DNA of 64,000 nucleotides from Mucilaginibacter sp. PAMB04168 (GTDB lineage: Bacteria; Bacteroidota; Bacteroidia; Sphingobacteriales; Sphingobacteriaceae). Where the stretch lies: NCBI RefSeq assembly GCF_039634365.2, contig NZ_CP155079.2:806001-870000 (forward strand), written 5' to 3'. Within the stretch, counting starts at the first letter, position 1; each line of letters begins with the position of its first letter. A program made the position numbers and the translations under genes. Below the pieces are notes generated by a model that saw only the letters and a program-made list of their open reading frames with translations, was not told the origin of the DNA and ran no database searches. Of the stretch, positions 52,994-62,324 are shown in pieces.

Positions 52994-54667
52994 ATGACTG
53001 ATAGACCTCAATATGTAATCGGTGTTGATTACGGTTCTGACTCTGTACGCTCGGTAATCGTAAACGCTGCCGACGGCAAAGAACTAGCCACCTCTGTATT
53101 TTACTACCCGCGCTGGCAAAAGCAGCTGTATTGTAACGCTGCAAAAAACCAGTTTCGCCAGCATCCGCTCGATTATATAGAAGGGCTGGAACAAACCATT
53201 AAAAATTGTATTGCTAAAGCCGGCCCCGAAGTGGCTGCCCAGGTAAAAGCTATCGCTGTTGATACCACAGGTTCAACTCCTGTAGCAGTAAACAAACAAG
53301 GTGTTCCCCTAGCACTATTGCCGGAGTTTGAGCAAGAGCCAAACGCCATGTTTGTGCTTTGGAAAGACCATACCTCGGTACAGGAAGCGGCCGAAATTAA
53401 TGCACATGCCACAAAGTTTGATACGAATTACCTGCAGTATGTTGGTGGTATTTATTCATCGGAGTGGTTTTGGGCTAAGTTGCTGCATGTTTTGCGGGTT
53501 GATGAACGTGTGCGCGAAGCTACCTATTCATGGGTTGAACATTGCGACTGGATACCTTTTCTGTTAACCGGTGGAACGGAAGCTGATAAGATAATGCGAG
53601 GCCGCTGTTCAGCCGGGCATAAAGCTTTATGGGCCGAGGAGTTTGGTGGTTTGCCACCCGATGAATTCTTTTCATCGCTCGATCCGCTATTGAAAGGATT
53701 TACCGAACGTCTGTATAAAGACACTTATACGTCTGATGTATCTGCAGGCAATCTAAGTGCTGAGTGGGCTGGTCGCTTAGGCCTTTCCACTGAAGTAGTT
53801 ATAGGCGTAGGTGCTTTTGATGCACATATGGGTGCTGTAGGCGGGCAAATTGAGCCTTATCACCTGAGCAAGGTAATGGGTACATCAACCTGCGACATTT
53901 TGGTGGCTCCTAACCGCGATATGGAAGGCAAATTGGTTAAGGGCATTTGCGGACAGGTTGACGGTTCGGTTATACCAGGCATGGCTGGTTTGGAAGCTGG
54001 TCAGTCGGCTTTTGGCGATACTTATGCCTGGTTTAAAAATCTGGTGGCGTGGCCGCTCGAAAGTCTTTTGAGCAATTCCACTGTGATTGATACGCAAACT
54101 GCCGAAGCCTTAAAAGAGGAAATGATAGGCAAAATTATACCTGAACTTAGCAAACAAGCCGCAGCCCTACCGCTCGATGAAAAAGCCGAACTGGCCATCG
54201 ATTGGTTTAATGGCCGCCGTACGCCCGACGCTAACCAGTTGCTCAAGGGAACTATAACCGGTTTGGGCTTGGGCAGCGATGCTCCGCGTGTGTTCCGCGC
54301 ACTGGCTGAAGCGACCTGCTTTGGCGCACGTAATATTGTAGAACGTTTCAGAAGTGAAAGCGTGCCGGTTGAAGGTATTATTGGCATAGGCGGTGTGGCA
54401 AAAAAATCGCCTTATATTATGCAAATGATGGCCGATGTATTACAGATGCCGATCCGCATACACCAGTTTGAGCATACCTGTGCTTTAGGCGCAGCCATGT
54501 TTGCTGCTACCGTAGCCGGTATATACCCTAAGGTTGAAGAAGCTATGGCCGCCATGGGCGGAGGCTTTGACGTGGAATACCAACCAGAAGCTGCTAATAC
54601 AGAATTTTACGACAAACGTTACCAGCAATATTTAGCTTTAGGAGCGTTTACTGAAAAGTTAGTTTAA
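52994..54667 (+). CDS. araB: Ribulokinase
   Basis: AraB phosphorylates L-ribulose to L-ribulose-5-phosphate. The 557-residue length is typical of this FGGY kinase. The N-terminal ATPase start is YVIGVDYGSDSVRS (Asp12), followed by VDTTGSTPVAV, PNAMFVLWKDHT, YSSEWFWAKLLH and RGRCSAGHKALW; the C-terminal half has VIGVGAFDAHMGAVGG, MGTSTCDIL and IIGIGGVAKKSPYIMQMM. It is the first structural gene of the arabinose operon, directly downstream of the araR gene and the candidate operator. Confidence 0.95.
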   Translation: MTDRPQYVIGVDYGSDSVRSVIVNAADGKELATSVFYYPRWQKQLYCNAAKNQFRQHPLDYIEGLEQTIKNCIAKAGPEVAAQVKAIAVDTTGSTPVAVNKQGVPLALLPEFEQEPNAMFVLWKDHTSVQEAAEINAHATKFDTNYLQYVGGIYSSEWFWAKLLHVLRVDERVREATYSWVEHCDWIPFLLTGGTEADKIMRGRCSAGHKALWAEEFGGLPPDEFFSSLDPLLKGFTERLYKDTYTSDVSAGNLSAEWAGRLGLSTEVVIGVGAFDAHMGAVGGQIEPYHLSKVMGTSTCDILVAPNRDMEGKLVKGICGQVDGSVIPGMAGLEAGQSAFGDTYAWFKNLVAWPLESLLSNSTVIDTQTAEALKEEMIGKIIPELSKQAAALPLDEKAELAIDWFNGRRTPDANQLLKGTITGLGLGSDAPRVFRALAEATCFGARNIVERFRSESVPVEGIIGIGGVAKKSPYIMQMMADVLQMPIRIHQFEHTCALGAAMFAATVAGIYPKVEEAMAAMGGGFDVEYQPEAANTEFYDKRYQQYLALGAFTEKLV

Positions 54668-54733
54668 ATCAGTTCTGTCAATACAGTTGACTAAAGGAAT
54701 CTAAAAACGAAAAGTGATATCCAAAAAATAAAA

Positions 54734-55432
54734 ATGAGTTATCAACACATACAACAAGCCGCTTACGAAGCTAATATGGAGCTGCCCAAACTGGGCTTGG
54801 TGATCTTTACTTTTGGCAACGTTAGCGCAGCCGACCACAGCCAGGGCGTGTTTGCGATTAAACCAAGTGGTGTGCCTTATGAGGACCTTACACCCGATAA
54901 AATGGTAATTGTTGACTTTGACGGCAATACCGTTCAGGGCACGTTAAGGCCATCGTCAGATACCAAAACACATGCGGTATTGTACAAAAACTGGCCTGAG
55001 ATTGGCGGCGTATGTCATACGCACTCTACTTACGGTACGGCTTGGGCGCAATCGCAACGCGATATTCCAATTTTTGGAACTACCCATGCCGATTATAATA
55101 CGGTAGATATCCCTTGCGCGCCGCCTATGATAGACGAGTACATTAAAGGCGATTACGAATACCAAACCGGTTACCAGATCATGGATGTATTTCGTGAAAA
55201 AGGGCTGGATTATAAAGAAGTGGAGATGGTGCTAGTAGGTAACCATGCACCCTTCAGCTGGGGTAAAACGGCCGCTAAAGCGGTACATAACAGCGCAGTT
55301 TTGGAGGCTATAGCCAAAATGGCGTTGCTAACCGAGCAAATAAATCCGCAGGCACCACGTTTAAAAGATGCTCTTATCCGCAAGCATTACGAGCGCAAGC
55401 ATGGGCCGGATTCGTATTATGGACAAAGTTGA
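54734..55432 (+). CDS. araD: L-ribulose-5-phosphate 4-epimerase
   Basis: AraD converts L-ribulose-5-phosphate to D-xylulose-5-phosphate for the pentose phosphate pathway. The 232-residue class II aldolase-fold protein has LVIFTFGNVSAADHS, IKPSGVPYEDL, PSSDTKTHAVLY, zinc-site GGVCHTHSTYGTAWAQ and LVGNHAPFSWGKTAAKAVHN. It lies 66 bases after araB on the same strand. No terminator is seen between them. Confidence 0.96.
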   Translation: MSYQHIQQAAYEANMELPKLGLVIFTFGNVSAADHSQGVFAIKPSGVPYEDLTPDKMVIVDFDGNTVQGTLRPSSDTKTHAVLYKNWPEIGGVCHTHSTYGTAWAQSQRDIPIFGTTHADYNTVDIPCAPPMIDEYIKGDYEYQTGYQIMDVFREKGLDYKEVEMVLVGNHAPFSWGKTAAKAVHNSAVLEAIAKMALLTEQINPQAPRLKDALIRKHYERKHGPDSYYGQS

Positions 55433-55539
55433 TAGTAACCAAATGCCAGTTGCCGGTAGCCTGTGCTAAATATAATTATAAATACCAATAAAAACATCTG
55501 GCCTTTTACCTCAGTGTCTCAGGCCTCAAAAAACAACTC

Positions 55540-57039
55540 ATGATAAACTTAAAAGAATTAGAAGTATGGTTTGTTACCGGTAGCCAGGATTTGTATGGCG
55601 AGGATACGCTAAAGCAGGTTGCCGAACATTCGCAAGAAATTGCCCGTGGTTTGGACGCTACGCCACAAGTGCCGGTTAAAGTGGTGTTTAAACCCACTGT
55701 AAAATCATCAGAAGAGATTTACAACCTGATACAGGAAGCTAACGTAACCACTAACTGTATTGGTTTAATTACCTGGATGCATACGTTTTCGCCCGCTAAA
55801 ATGTGGATTCGTGGATTGAGCATCCTCAAAAAGCCGGTATTGCACTTGCATACTCAATACAATAGTCAAATTCCATGGTCGAGCATTGATATGGATTTTA
55901 TGAACCTGAACCAGAGTGCCCACGGCGACCGCGAGTTTGGTTTCATGATGTCGCGTATGCGTTTGCGCCGCAAGGTGGTTGTAGGCCATTGGCAAGAGCA
56001 GGAAGTAGCCGAGCAGATTGCTGTTTGGGCACGTGCTGCAGCTGGCTGGCATGATTGGCAAGGTGCTAAATTTGCCCGCTTTGGCGATAATATGCGCTAC
56101 GTAGCCGTTACCGACGGCGATAAAGTAGAGGCCGAATTACAATTTGGCTTCTCAGTAAATACTTATGGTATCGGCGATCTGGTGCAGGTTATCAACGCAC
56201 TGGACTACTCGCTGATTGATCAGCAGATTGCTGAGTACCATGACCTGTACGACGTAGCGCCTGAATTGCAAAAAGGCGGCAATCAATACCAAAGTTTAGT
56301 GGAGGCTGCTAAAATTGAAGTAGGCTTGCGTACGTTTTTAAAACAAGGTGGCTTTAAAGGTTTCAGTGATACTTTCGAAGATTTGCACGGCATGGTACAG
56401 CTACCCGGTATCGGTGCGCAGCGCCTGATGGCAGAAGGCTACGGTTTTGCCGGTGAAGGTGACTGGAAAACTGCGGCCCTGGTACGCGCTATGAAAGTAA
56501 TGGGTGCTGGTTTGCCAGGTGGTAACGCCTTTATGGAAGATTATACCTACCATTTTGACGGCAACAATTCTATGGTATTAGGCTCGCACATGCTGGAGGT
56601 TGACCCTGCTATTGCTACAGGTAAACCCAAAGTCGAAGTACACCCCTTAGGTATTGGCGGCAAGGCCGACCCTGTGCGTTTAGTATTTAACGTGGCCGGT
56701 GGTGCTGCGTTGAATGCTTCTATTGTAGATATGGGTAACCGTTTCCGCATGATAGTGAACGAAGTTGAAGCTGTTGAGCCTGAGCATGACCTGCCTAAAC
56801 TGCCGGTAGCCCGTGTATTGTGGAAACCATACCCGGATATGAAAGCTGGTTGTGCAGCCTGGATATATGCCGGTGGTGCACACCATACCTGCTACAGCCA
56901 AAATTTAACTGATGAGCACCTGCACGCCTTTGCCGAAATGGCGGGCATTGAGTACTTGCTCATTGGTAAAGAAACCAAACTGCGCGAGTTCCAAAAAGAA
57001 ATTGCCTGGAATGATGCTTATTACAAAATGATTAAATAA
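55540..57039 (+). CDS. araA: L-arabinose isomerase
   Basis: AraA converts L-arabinose to L-ribulose. The 499-residue protein has the family start [19 protein letters not shown], then [23 protein letters not shown] and [17 protein letters not shown], active-site [26 protein letters not shown] and late HHTCYSQN. It is the last gene of araB-araD-araA, 107 bases after araD, and is followed by a strong terminator. Gene order with the isomerase last matches other Bacteroidota arabinose operons. Confidence 0.97.
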   Translation: MINLKELEVWFVTGSQDLYGEDTLKQVAEHSQEIARGLDATPQVPVKVVFKPTVKSSEEIYNLIQEANVTTNCIGLITWMHTFSPAKMWIRGLSILKKPVLHLHTQYNSQIPWSSIDMDFMNLNQSAHGDREFGFMMSRMRLRRKVVVGHWQEQEVAEQIAVWARAAAGWHDWQGAKFARFGDNMRYVAVTDGDKVEAELQFGFSVNTYGIGDLVQVINALDYSLIDQQIAEYHDLYDVAPELQKGGNQYQSLVEAAKIEVGLRTFLKQGGFKGFSDTFEDLHGMVQLPGIGAQRLMAEGYGFAGEGDWKTAALVRAMKVMGAGLPGGNAFMEDYTYHFDGNNSMVLGSHMLEVDPAIATGKPKVEVHPLGIGGKADPVRLVFNVAGGAALNASIVDMGNRFRMIVNEVEAVEPEHDLPKLPVARVLWKPYPDMKAGCAAWIYAGGAHHTCYSQNLTDEHLHAFAEMAGIEYLLIGKETKLREFQKEIAWNDAYYKMIK

Positions 57040-57060
57040 GCCAAAACTTATACTCCTAAG

Positions 57061-57097
57061 AAAAGCCACTGTGCCTAATTGCACAGTGGCTTTTTTT
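57061..57097 (+). terminator. Intrinsic terminator of the arabinose operon
   Basis: AAAAGCCACTGTGC (57061-57074) pairs perfectly with GCACAGTGGCTTTT (57081-57094), followed by a T-run. Confidence 0.95.
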
Positions 57098-57140
57098 GTA
57101 TATTGTAACGCAGATAGATATAAATAACATAAGCCCAATT

Positions 57141-58553
57141 ATGAAAAGAGCGCTTCTTACTTGCTTACTGGTTTCATTTTTTAGTTATTGCTTTGCCCAG
57201 GGTATAGTTGGAGATTGGTACGGAACTTTGAAAGTTGGTGATACAGGAATTCCGTTGGTATTTCATATTGTAAGAGCTGGCAAAACTTATACGAGTACAA
57301 TGGACAGTCCTAACCAGGGAGCAAAGGGGCTGCAAACAGGTAGCACCACGTTTTTGAATAATCAACTTGTTATTGATGCGGCGCAATATGGTATTAAGTA
57401 TACAGGCGCTTACCTGGCCGATAGCAGTAAAATAAACGGCACCTTTAGCCAGGGGGGCATGCAACTTCCGCTTGTTTTAGCAAATAAGCAACAGGCTGCG
57501 GTAACTGCGCTTCCTGCACGTATGCAAGACCCTAAAGATTTTCCTTACAAACAAGAGCAGGTTGCTTTCGAGAGCCCTAAGGCCGGTGCTAAACTGGCTG
57601 GTACCTTAACCCTGCCCGCTGATGGTAAAGTATCGAAAGTTGTAGTGCTGATTAGCGGGTCGGGCCCGCAAAACCGCAATGAAGAAATAACACAATATAA
57701 CCATCGGCCGTTTCTGGTTTGGAGCGACTGGCTCACCCGCCAGGGCATAGCCGTGTTGCGGTATGATGACCGCGGCGTTGCCGAATCTACAGGTAATTTC
57801 CAAACTGCTACCAGTGCCGATTTTGCCGATGATGCTGAGGCAGCCGTTACCTACCTGCAATCAAGACCGGATATGGCGGGCGTAAAAATTGGTTTGGTAG
57901 GGCATAGTGAGGGTGGTTTAATTGCCCCTATGGTTGCAAGCCGTAATGAGGCAGTCAAGTTTATAGTATTGCTTGCCGGTCCGGGTGTTCCTATTACCGA
58001 GTTAATGGCTCAGCAAACGGCAGACCTTACCCGCCAGGCCGGAGCTTCCGAAAAAATGGCAAAGATGAATGCAGCTACTAACGAGAGGTTATATAATGCG
58101 GTTAAGAATAATCCAAATTTGCCAAAGAAGGAACTGGAAGTAAAACTTGCTGCTGTTTTAAATGAGGAATGGAAAAAGTATCCGTCAAACGCCTTAGGTA
58201 AAGCAAAATTACAGGATATTATTGATGCCAGTATTAAGACGGTAACTACGCCTTGGTTCAGGTACTTTTTGGGTATGGATCCCATTCAATATTTAAAAAA
58301 AGTAAAGTGCCCGGTGTTAGCCCTTAACGGTACGCTGGATATGCAGGTAAACAGTGAGGCCAACTTGGCGAGTATTCGCAGCAGTTTGCAAAAAGCAGGC
58401 AACACTCATCATCAGGAAGTACCCATGCCGCAAATGAATCATTTTTTTCAGAAAGTAAAGACAGGCTCTACCGACGAGTATGGAAAAACAGAAGAAACAG
58501 TAAACCCACTTGTGTTACAAAAAGTGTCTGATTGGATAAAAGCAACGCGGTAA
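57141..58553 (+). CDS. Exported alpha/beta hydrolase
   Basis: The 470-residue product has a signal peptide (MKRALLTCLLVSFFSYCFAQ), an N-terminal beta domain of about 120 residues (GDWYGTLKVGDTGIPLVFHI), and an alpha/beta hydrolase fold. Motifs are VLISGSGPQNRNEEI (oxyanion region), RYDDRGVAEST, the nucleophile elbow VGHSEGGLIAP, and the late ALNGTLDMQVNSEAN with Asp and PQMNHFFQ with His. It looks like the periplasmic acyl-ester hydrolases with an added N-terminal lipocalin-like domain common in Bacteroidota. Substrate unknown. ATG 57141 starts the signal peptide. Confidence 0.88.
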   Translation: MKRALLTCLLVSFFSYCFAQGIVGDWYGTLKVGDTGIPLVFHIVRAGKTYTSTMDSPNQGAKGLQTGSTTFLNNQLVIDAAQYGIKYTGAYLADSSKINGTFSQGGMQLPLVLANKQQAAVTALPARMQDPKDFPYKQEQVAFESPKAGAKLAGTLTLPADGKVSKVVVLISGSGPQNRNEEITQYNHRPFLVWSDWLTRQGIAVLRYDDRGVAESTGNFQTATSADFADDAEAAVTYLQSRPDMAGVKIGLVGHSEGGLIAPMVASRNEAVKFIVLLAGPGVPITELMAQQTADLTRQAGASEKMAKMNAATNERLYNAVKNNPNLPKKELEVKLAAVLNEEWKKYPSNALGKAKLQDIIDASIKTVTTPWFRYFLGMDPIQYLKKVKCPVLALNGTLDMQVNSEANLASIRSSLQKAGNTHHQEVPMPQMNHFFQKVKTGSTDEYGKTEETVNPLVLQKVSDWIKATR

Positions 58554-58606
58554 GGCCTTAATTATTGATTAAGTTCTTAACTTCACCGACAAGATTATTT
58601 GTTTAT

Positions 58607-59191
58607 ATGTACAGATTTTTATCCCTATTCGGTTTAGTTATTTTAGTTGCAATGGTTGCTTGTAACAAAGGTAAGGAAGATGTCACTACAAGGAAACTTG
58701 ATAATAATGAAACCTCCGCGTTAATAATGGATGGCATTAGGCCACAACTCACCGGAACCTGGCATATGAAAGAGGTTGCAATCTCTCCATTTGCTCCTGG
58801 TACGAATGAAGTAGGTATTTATAAAGACACAGTTCTTAAAGATTTCGCCAATCTTGAAATTACACTCATTAAATACGAGACCCCTTTTGATAAATTATAC
58901 AATGACGTATCCGGAAGTCTTAATTACAAAAATAAAAGATACGAGGTAGGTTTCCGGCTCCTTGCTTACAATCGTTATTTGCCTAAAAAAGTGGGTCCCC
59001 AAGCGAGTGCGTTATTTGAATTTCGATCTGTTATTGTTGGCACACGTCCAACGGAGCCAGAAGAACTTAATTTGCAACACTTAGGACTAATTGGCGAAAA
59101 TTATAACATTGAAATAAGTGCGGATGGAAAAACAATGACTTGGAAAGGACAGAGCAGAAGTGTTAAAAACATACTATTCACAAAGAGGTGA
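58607..59191 (+). CDS. Hypothetical lipoprotein
   Basis: The 194-residue product has a lipoprotein signal with its lipobox VAMVAC ending at Cys19. The rest is a mixed beta domain with LTGTWHMKEVAISPF, ANLEITLIKYETPF and WKGQSRSVKNILF, which resembles lipocalin-like small lipoproteins, but I cannot name a family. It begins 53 bases after the hydrolase gene and may be in its transcript. A TTG-initiated longer form (58565) would destroy the signal, so ATG 58607 is used. Confidence 0.65.
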   Translation: MYRFLSLFGLVILVAMVACNKGKEDVTTRKLDNNETSALIMDGIRPQLTGTWHMKEVAISPFAPGTNEVGIYKDTVLKDFANLEITLIKYETPFDKLYNDVSGSLNYKNKRYEVGFRLLAYNRYLPKKVGPQASALFEFRSVIVGTRPTEPEELNLQHLGLIGENYNIEISADGKTMTWKGQSRSVKNILFTKR

Positions 59192-59301
59192 CTGTATATA
59201 AGCGCAGTGCTGTACGTGTAGAAAAAGTTTAGTAAAATTATTAAAGTCTGTAATCAACTGGCCCAAACCAGCGTCTAATTCAAAACTAAACTACAAACAC
59301 T

Positions 59302-60030
59302 ATGAAACTAATAGCCAAAACTATGATAATTGCTGCACTTACTGCAGGTGCGGGTCAAACTTTTGCCAAGCCAGCACCGGTAAGCAAGATATACCTTATA
59401 GAAACACAGGATCGTCATTTGTCGGGCTTTTCAGCTGTAAGTGTGGCCGGTTCGTTTGATGTTTATATTATGCAGGGTGGCAGCGAGTCGGTTAAAGTGG
59501 AGGCTGATGACGACGTAATAAATAATATCATCACCGAAGTAAAAGGCGGGGTATTGAAAATCTATACCAAAAACCAGGGCTTTAACTGGAACTGGGGCGA
59601 TAAAAAGCGTGTAGTACACGTTACAGCTAAAAATCTGAACGCCATCAGTCTTTCGGGTTCTGGTGATGTGTTTTTTAAGGACGGTATTCGGGCCCAGTCA
59701 TTAGCTTTAAGTTTAAGCGGTTCGGGCGATATTACGGGTAAAGTAGAGGTAACAAACCTAACCAGCAGTATAGTGGGCTCGGGCGATATTACGGTTATTG
59801 GTCGTGCCGAAACTTCCACCTCAAAAGTTTCAGGCTCGGGTGATTTTACAGCTAAAGGCTTGCTTACTACCAATTCTATTGTAAAGGTACTAGGCTCGGG
59901 CGATGCAGTTGTTAACGCCAGTCAAAAAGTAGATGCCGCAGTAACCGGCAGCGGCGACATCCGTTACACCGGCGGTGCTAAGCAAATCTCAACATCTAAA
60001 ACCGGTAGCGGCGATATCAGCAGATATTAA
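59302..60030 (+). CDS. Secreted DUF2807 beta-helix protein with GSGD repeats
   Basis: The 242-residue product has a signal peptide ending near TFAK and a head GIN (DUF2807) domain. The core has seven GSGD motifs, at residues 119, 140, 159, 178, 198, 216 and 235. The spacing of 18-21 residues fits one turn of a right-handed beta-helix each. These proteins are sometimes called putative autotransporter adhesins, but the function is not established. It is followed by a strong shared terminator. Confidence 0.88.
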   Translation: MKLIAKTMIIAALTAGAGQTFAKPAPVSKIYLIETQDRHLSGFSAVSVAGSFDVYIMQGGSESVKVEADDDVINNIITEVKGGVLKIYTKNQGFNWNWGDKKRVVHVTAKNLNAISLSGSGDVFFKDGIRAQSLALSLSGSGDITGKVEVTNLTSSIVGSGDITVIGRAETSTSKVSGSGDFTAKGLLTTNSIVKVLGSGDAVVNASQKVDAAVTGSGDIRYTGGAKQISTSKTGSGDISRY

Positions 60031-60275
60031 AAAAATTAATCAAGATCCTTGCATTACGGATGTTCCATCTGGCGCGAGCCTCTTATTAAGCACCCTGATC
60101 ATCAATTTTACAAAAGTTTATTGACGAATTTTATGTCAGTGAGGTAAACACTGTTAAATGCCAAAAAGTAAAAGGATTAGGCTTTTTTAGGGGGCAAAGT
60201 GTTCCGCCAAAAGTAGCTGAAACAGCCTATCTGTACTCCGTTTTATTTGACTGCAGGCTCATTGCAGTAATTGAA

Positions 60276-60315
60276 AAACACCAAAAGCACATCTTATGAT
60301 GTGCTTTTGGTGTTT
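60276..60315. terminator. Bidirectional terminator between convergent genes
   Basis: A perfect 17-bp stem (60276-60292 with 60299-60315), core ACACCAAAAGCACAT, with a six-base loop. A- and T-runs flank it, so it serves the DUF2807 gene (+) and the oxidase-fold gene (-). The 245 bases before it (60031-60275) show no gene. Confidence 0.92.
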
Positions 60316-60326
60316 AGTATGTTCGG

Positions 60327-60875
60327 TTAAAATAATGCGGTAGGCAATCCGTCTAAGCTTACCCTGTTCTTCTCCTGGCGGTATTCGGTCAGGCCCTCCT
60401 CGCCTTTTTTCTCGGCCCATCGGTACGAAAGGTCTCGCTCGCCGGTGTACTCAAAAAAGGGTACGCCAAAACCGCATGAGGTTTGTACTTTATGCACATC
60501 AATAACGATGATTTGCCGGGTAGATAGCGGTAGATTATCAAACAAGGCGGCTAATTCTTCCCATTCGGCATGGCTGGGTAGTACGGTGCGCCCTTTGCCG
60601 TATAAGCGCAAAATAAGCGGCGGCCCCTCAAAAGAGCAAAACATTAAGGTAATGCGTCCATTTTCTAATATATGTGCCGATGTTTCGTTGCCGCTGCCGG
60701 TTATATCAAGGTAGGCAGCCTGTGTTTCGTTCAGCACGCGAAAGCTATCCAGTCCCTTTGGCGATACATTAACATGGCCGTCGGCGCTCAATGGAGCACT
60801 GGCTACAAAATACATTTTTTGTTTTTCAATAAACTCCCGGTGCTGGGGTTGTATACGGTCAAAAAACTTTCCCAT
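60327..60875 (-). CDS. Pyridoxamine 5'-phosphate oxidase-fold protein
   Basis: The 182-residue flavin-reductase-like split-barrel protein has PQHREFIEKQKMYFVASAPL, GHVNVSPKGLDSFRVL, AAYLDITGSGNETSAHI, RITLMFCSFEGPPLILRLYG and a basic C-terminus. This is the PPOX-class FMN-binding set of stress-response or coenzyme-handling proteins; the specific substrate is unknown. It is a single gene, divergent from the DoxX-like gene. Confidence 0.9.
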   Translation of the reverse strand: MGKFFDRIQPQHREFIEKQKMYFVASAPLSADGHVNVSPKGLDSFRVLNETQAAYLDITGSGNETSAHILENGRITLMFCSFEGPPLILRLYGKGRTVLPSHAEWEELAALFDNLPLSTRQIIVIDVHKVQTSCGFGVPFFEYTGERDLSYRWAEKKGEEGLTEYRQEKNRVSLDGLPTALF

Positions 60876-60985
60876 GGTGTGTTGATATGTTCAGGAACGG
60901 CAAAGGTATGCATTATATAATAATTTCATTTTCATGATGTTATTACTATATTCAATCAGCCGCTTTTATGAATAAACCTTAACCC

Positions 60986-62275
60986 ATGCAACCTGCACAA
61001 ACCTTGAGTACACCATGGCCTTCGGGCCAAAAATGGGCATTCCGCTTTGCCATCCTGTTTTTCATCCTTTTTATCTTTTTTAACCCCAACGGAGCGGTAC
61101 CATTTCTGGAGATTTTTTATAATTATTACATACAGCCCATGCACGGCCTGGTGGTTTGGGCCGGTACCCATATTTTTCATTTTCCAGAACCCATAACCAC
61201 CTTTACCAATGGCAGCGGCGATACCACTTATGATTACCTGGTACTTCTATTTTGTGTAACAGTAGCTTTAGTGGGGGCCACGGTATGGTCGGCCGTAAAT
61301 AGGCAGGCCTGTAATTACGATAAGCTGTATTATTGGTTAAACGTTATACTACGGTTCTATTTAGGCATTACCATGGTCTCTTACGGGGCGGTAAAGGTAA
61401 TTAAGCTGCAATTTCCAGCACCCGGGCCGGCGCGCTTGCTGCAAACCTACGGCAGTTCATCACCAATGGGCTTGGCTTGGACGTTTATGGGATACTCCAA
61501 AGGCTATAATTATTTTACCGGCTTTGCCGAGTTAAGCTGCGGTTTGCTATTGCTGTTCCGCAAAACGGCTTTGCTGGGTGCGGTAATAGCGCTGGTGGTA
61601 TCGGCCAATATTATGGCTATTAATTATTGCTTTGATGTGCCGGTGAAAATCCTGTCGACCATGATGGTGGTAATATGCCTGTACCTGCTATCAAAAGACT
61701 TTGCCCGCTTTATCAACTTCTTTTTTTTAAACCGGTTAGCGCAGCCCGCTAACTTAAGTCCTAAACGTTTTACAAAGCGATGGATGAATATTACGCTGAT
61801 AAGCCTCAAATACCTGCTTATTGCTTTTGTAACTGCGAGTACGGTAGAGAACTGTATACAAGGCTTTAAACTTTACGGAGACGATGCGCCCAAGCCGCCC
61901 TTAACAGGCCTGTATAATGTCGAAACTTTTGTGACCGACGGCGATACCCTGGCGCCGGTGCTTACCGATGCTATCCGCTGGCGCAGGTTAAATATCAGCG
62001 CCTTCGGTAACGCACAAATCTATGTCATGAACGATAGTGTTGAAACATACAAACTTCTTACCGATACCACCGTTAAGTCGCTTGGGTTTTATGAGCAGGA
62101 TCAGAATCATCGGCAAGTATTGTATTACACGGCCGTAAAGCCCGGTTTGCTCTTGCTTAAGGGGAAGTTATATAATAATAACATAGAAGTTACCATGCGC
62201 AAAATAGAATCGAAAGACTTTCTGCTCATGAACCGTGGCTTCCATTGGATAAATGAGTATCCGTTTAACCGGTAA
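60986..62275 (+). CDS. DoxX-like membrane protein
   Basis: The 429-residue protein has about eight predicted helices. The central region (about residues 125-230) fits DoxX: LRFYLGITMVSYGAVKVI, FTGFAELSCGLLLLFRKTALLG and an adjacent MAINYCFDVPVK segment. The C-terminal ~120 residues are an extracytoplasmic beta-rich part with no recognised motif. DoxX proteins take part in quinone- or thiol-linked membrane redox chemistry, but no motif shows activity here. It ends 49 bases before the M1 peptidase gene. Confidence 0.7.
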   Translation: MQPAQTLSTPWPSGQKWAFRFAILFFILFIFFNPNGAVPFLEIFYNYYIQPMHGLVVWAGTHIFHFPEPITTFTNGSGDTTYDYLVLLFCVTVALVGATVWSAVNRQACNYDKLYYWLNVILRFYLGITMVSYGAVKVIKLQFPAPGPARLLQTYGSSSPMGLAWTFMGYSKGYNYFTGFAELSCGLLLLFRKTALLGAVIALVVSANIMAINYCFDVPVKILSTMMVVICLYLLSKDFARFINFFFLNRLAQPANLSPKRFTKRWMNITLISLKYLLIAFVTASTVENCIQGFKLYGDDAPKPPLTGLYNVETFVTDGDTLAPVLTDAIRWRRLNISAFGNAQIYVMNDSVETYKLLTDTTVKSLGFYEQDQNHRQVLYYTAVKPGLLLLKGKLYNNNIEVTMRKIESKDFLLMNRGFHWINEYPFNR

Positions 62276-62324
62276 GTTTTGTTTATTTGCATCAGCGGCC
62301 TACCAACGGCACTTTTTCTTTAAA

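Noticed and set aside
59642-60015. DNA tandem repeat or CRISPR-like array
   Set aside because: The recurring GGCTCGGGCGAT-type bases are codons for the GSGD protein motif; the sequence between them differs and lacks spacer structure.
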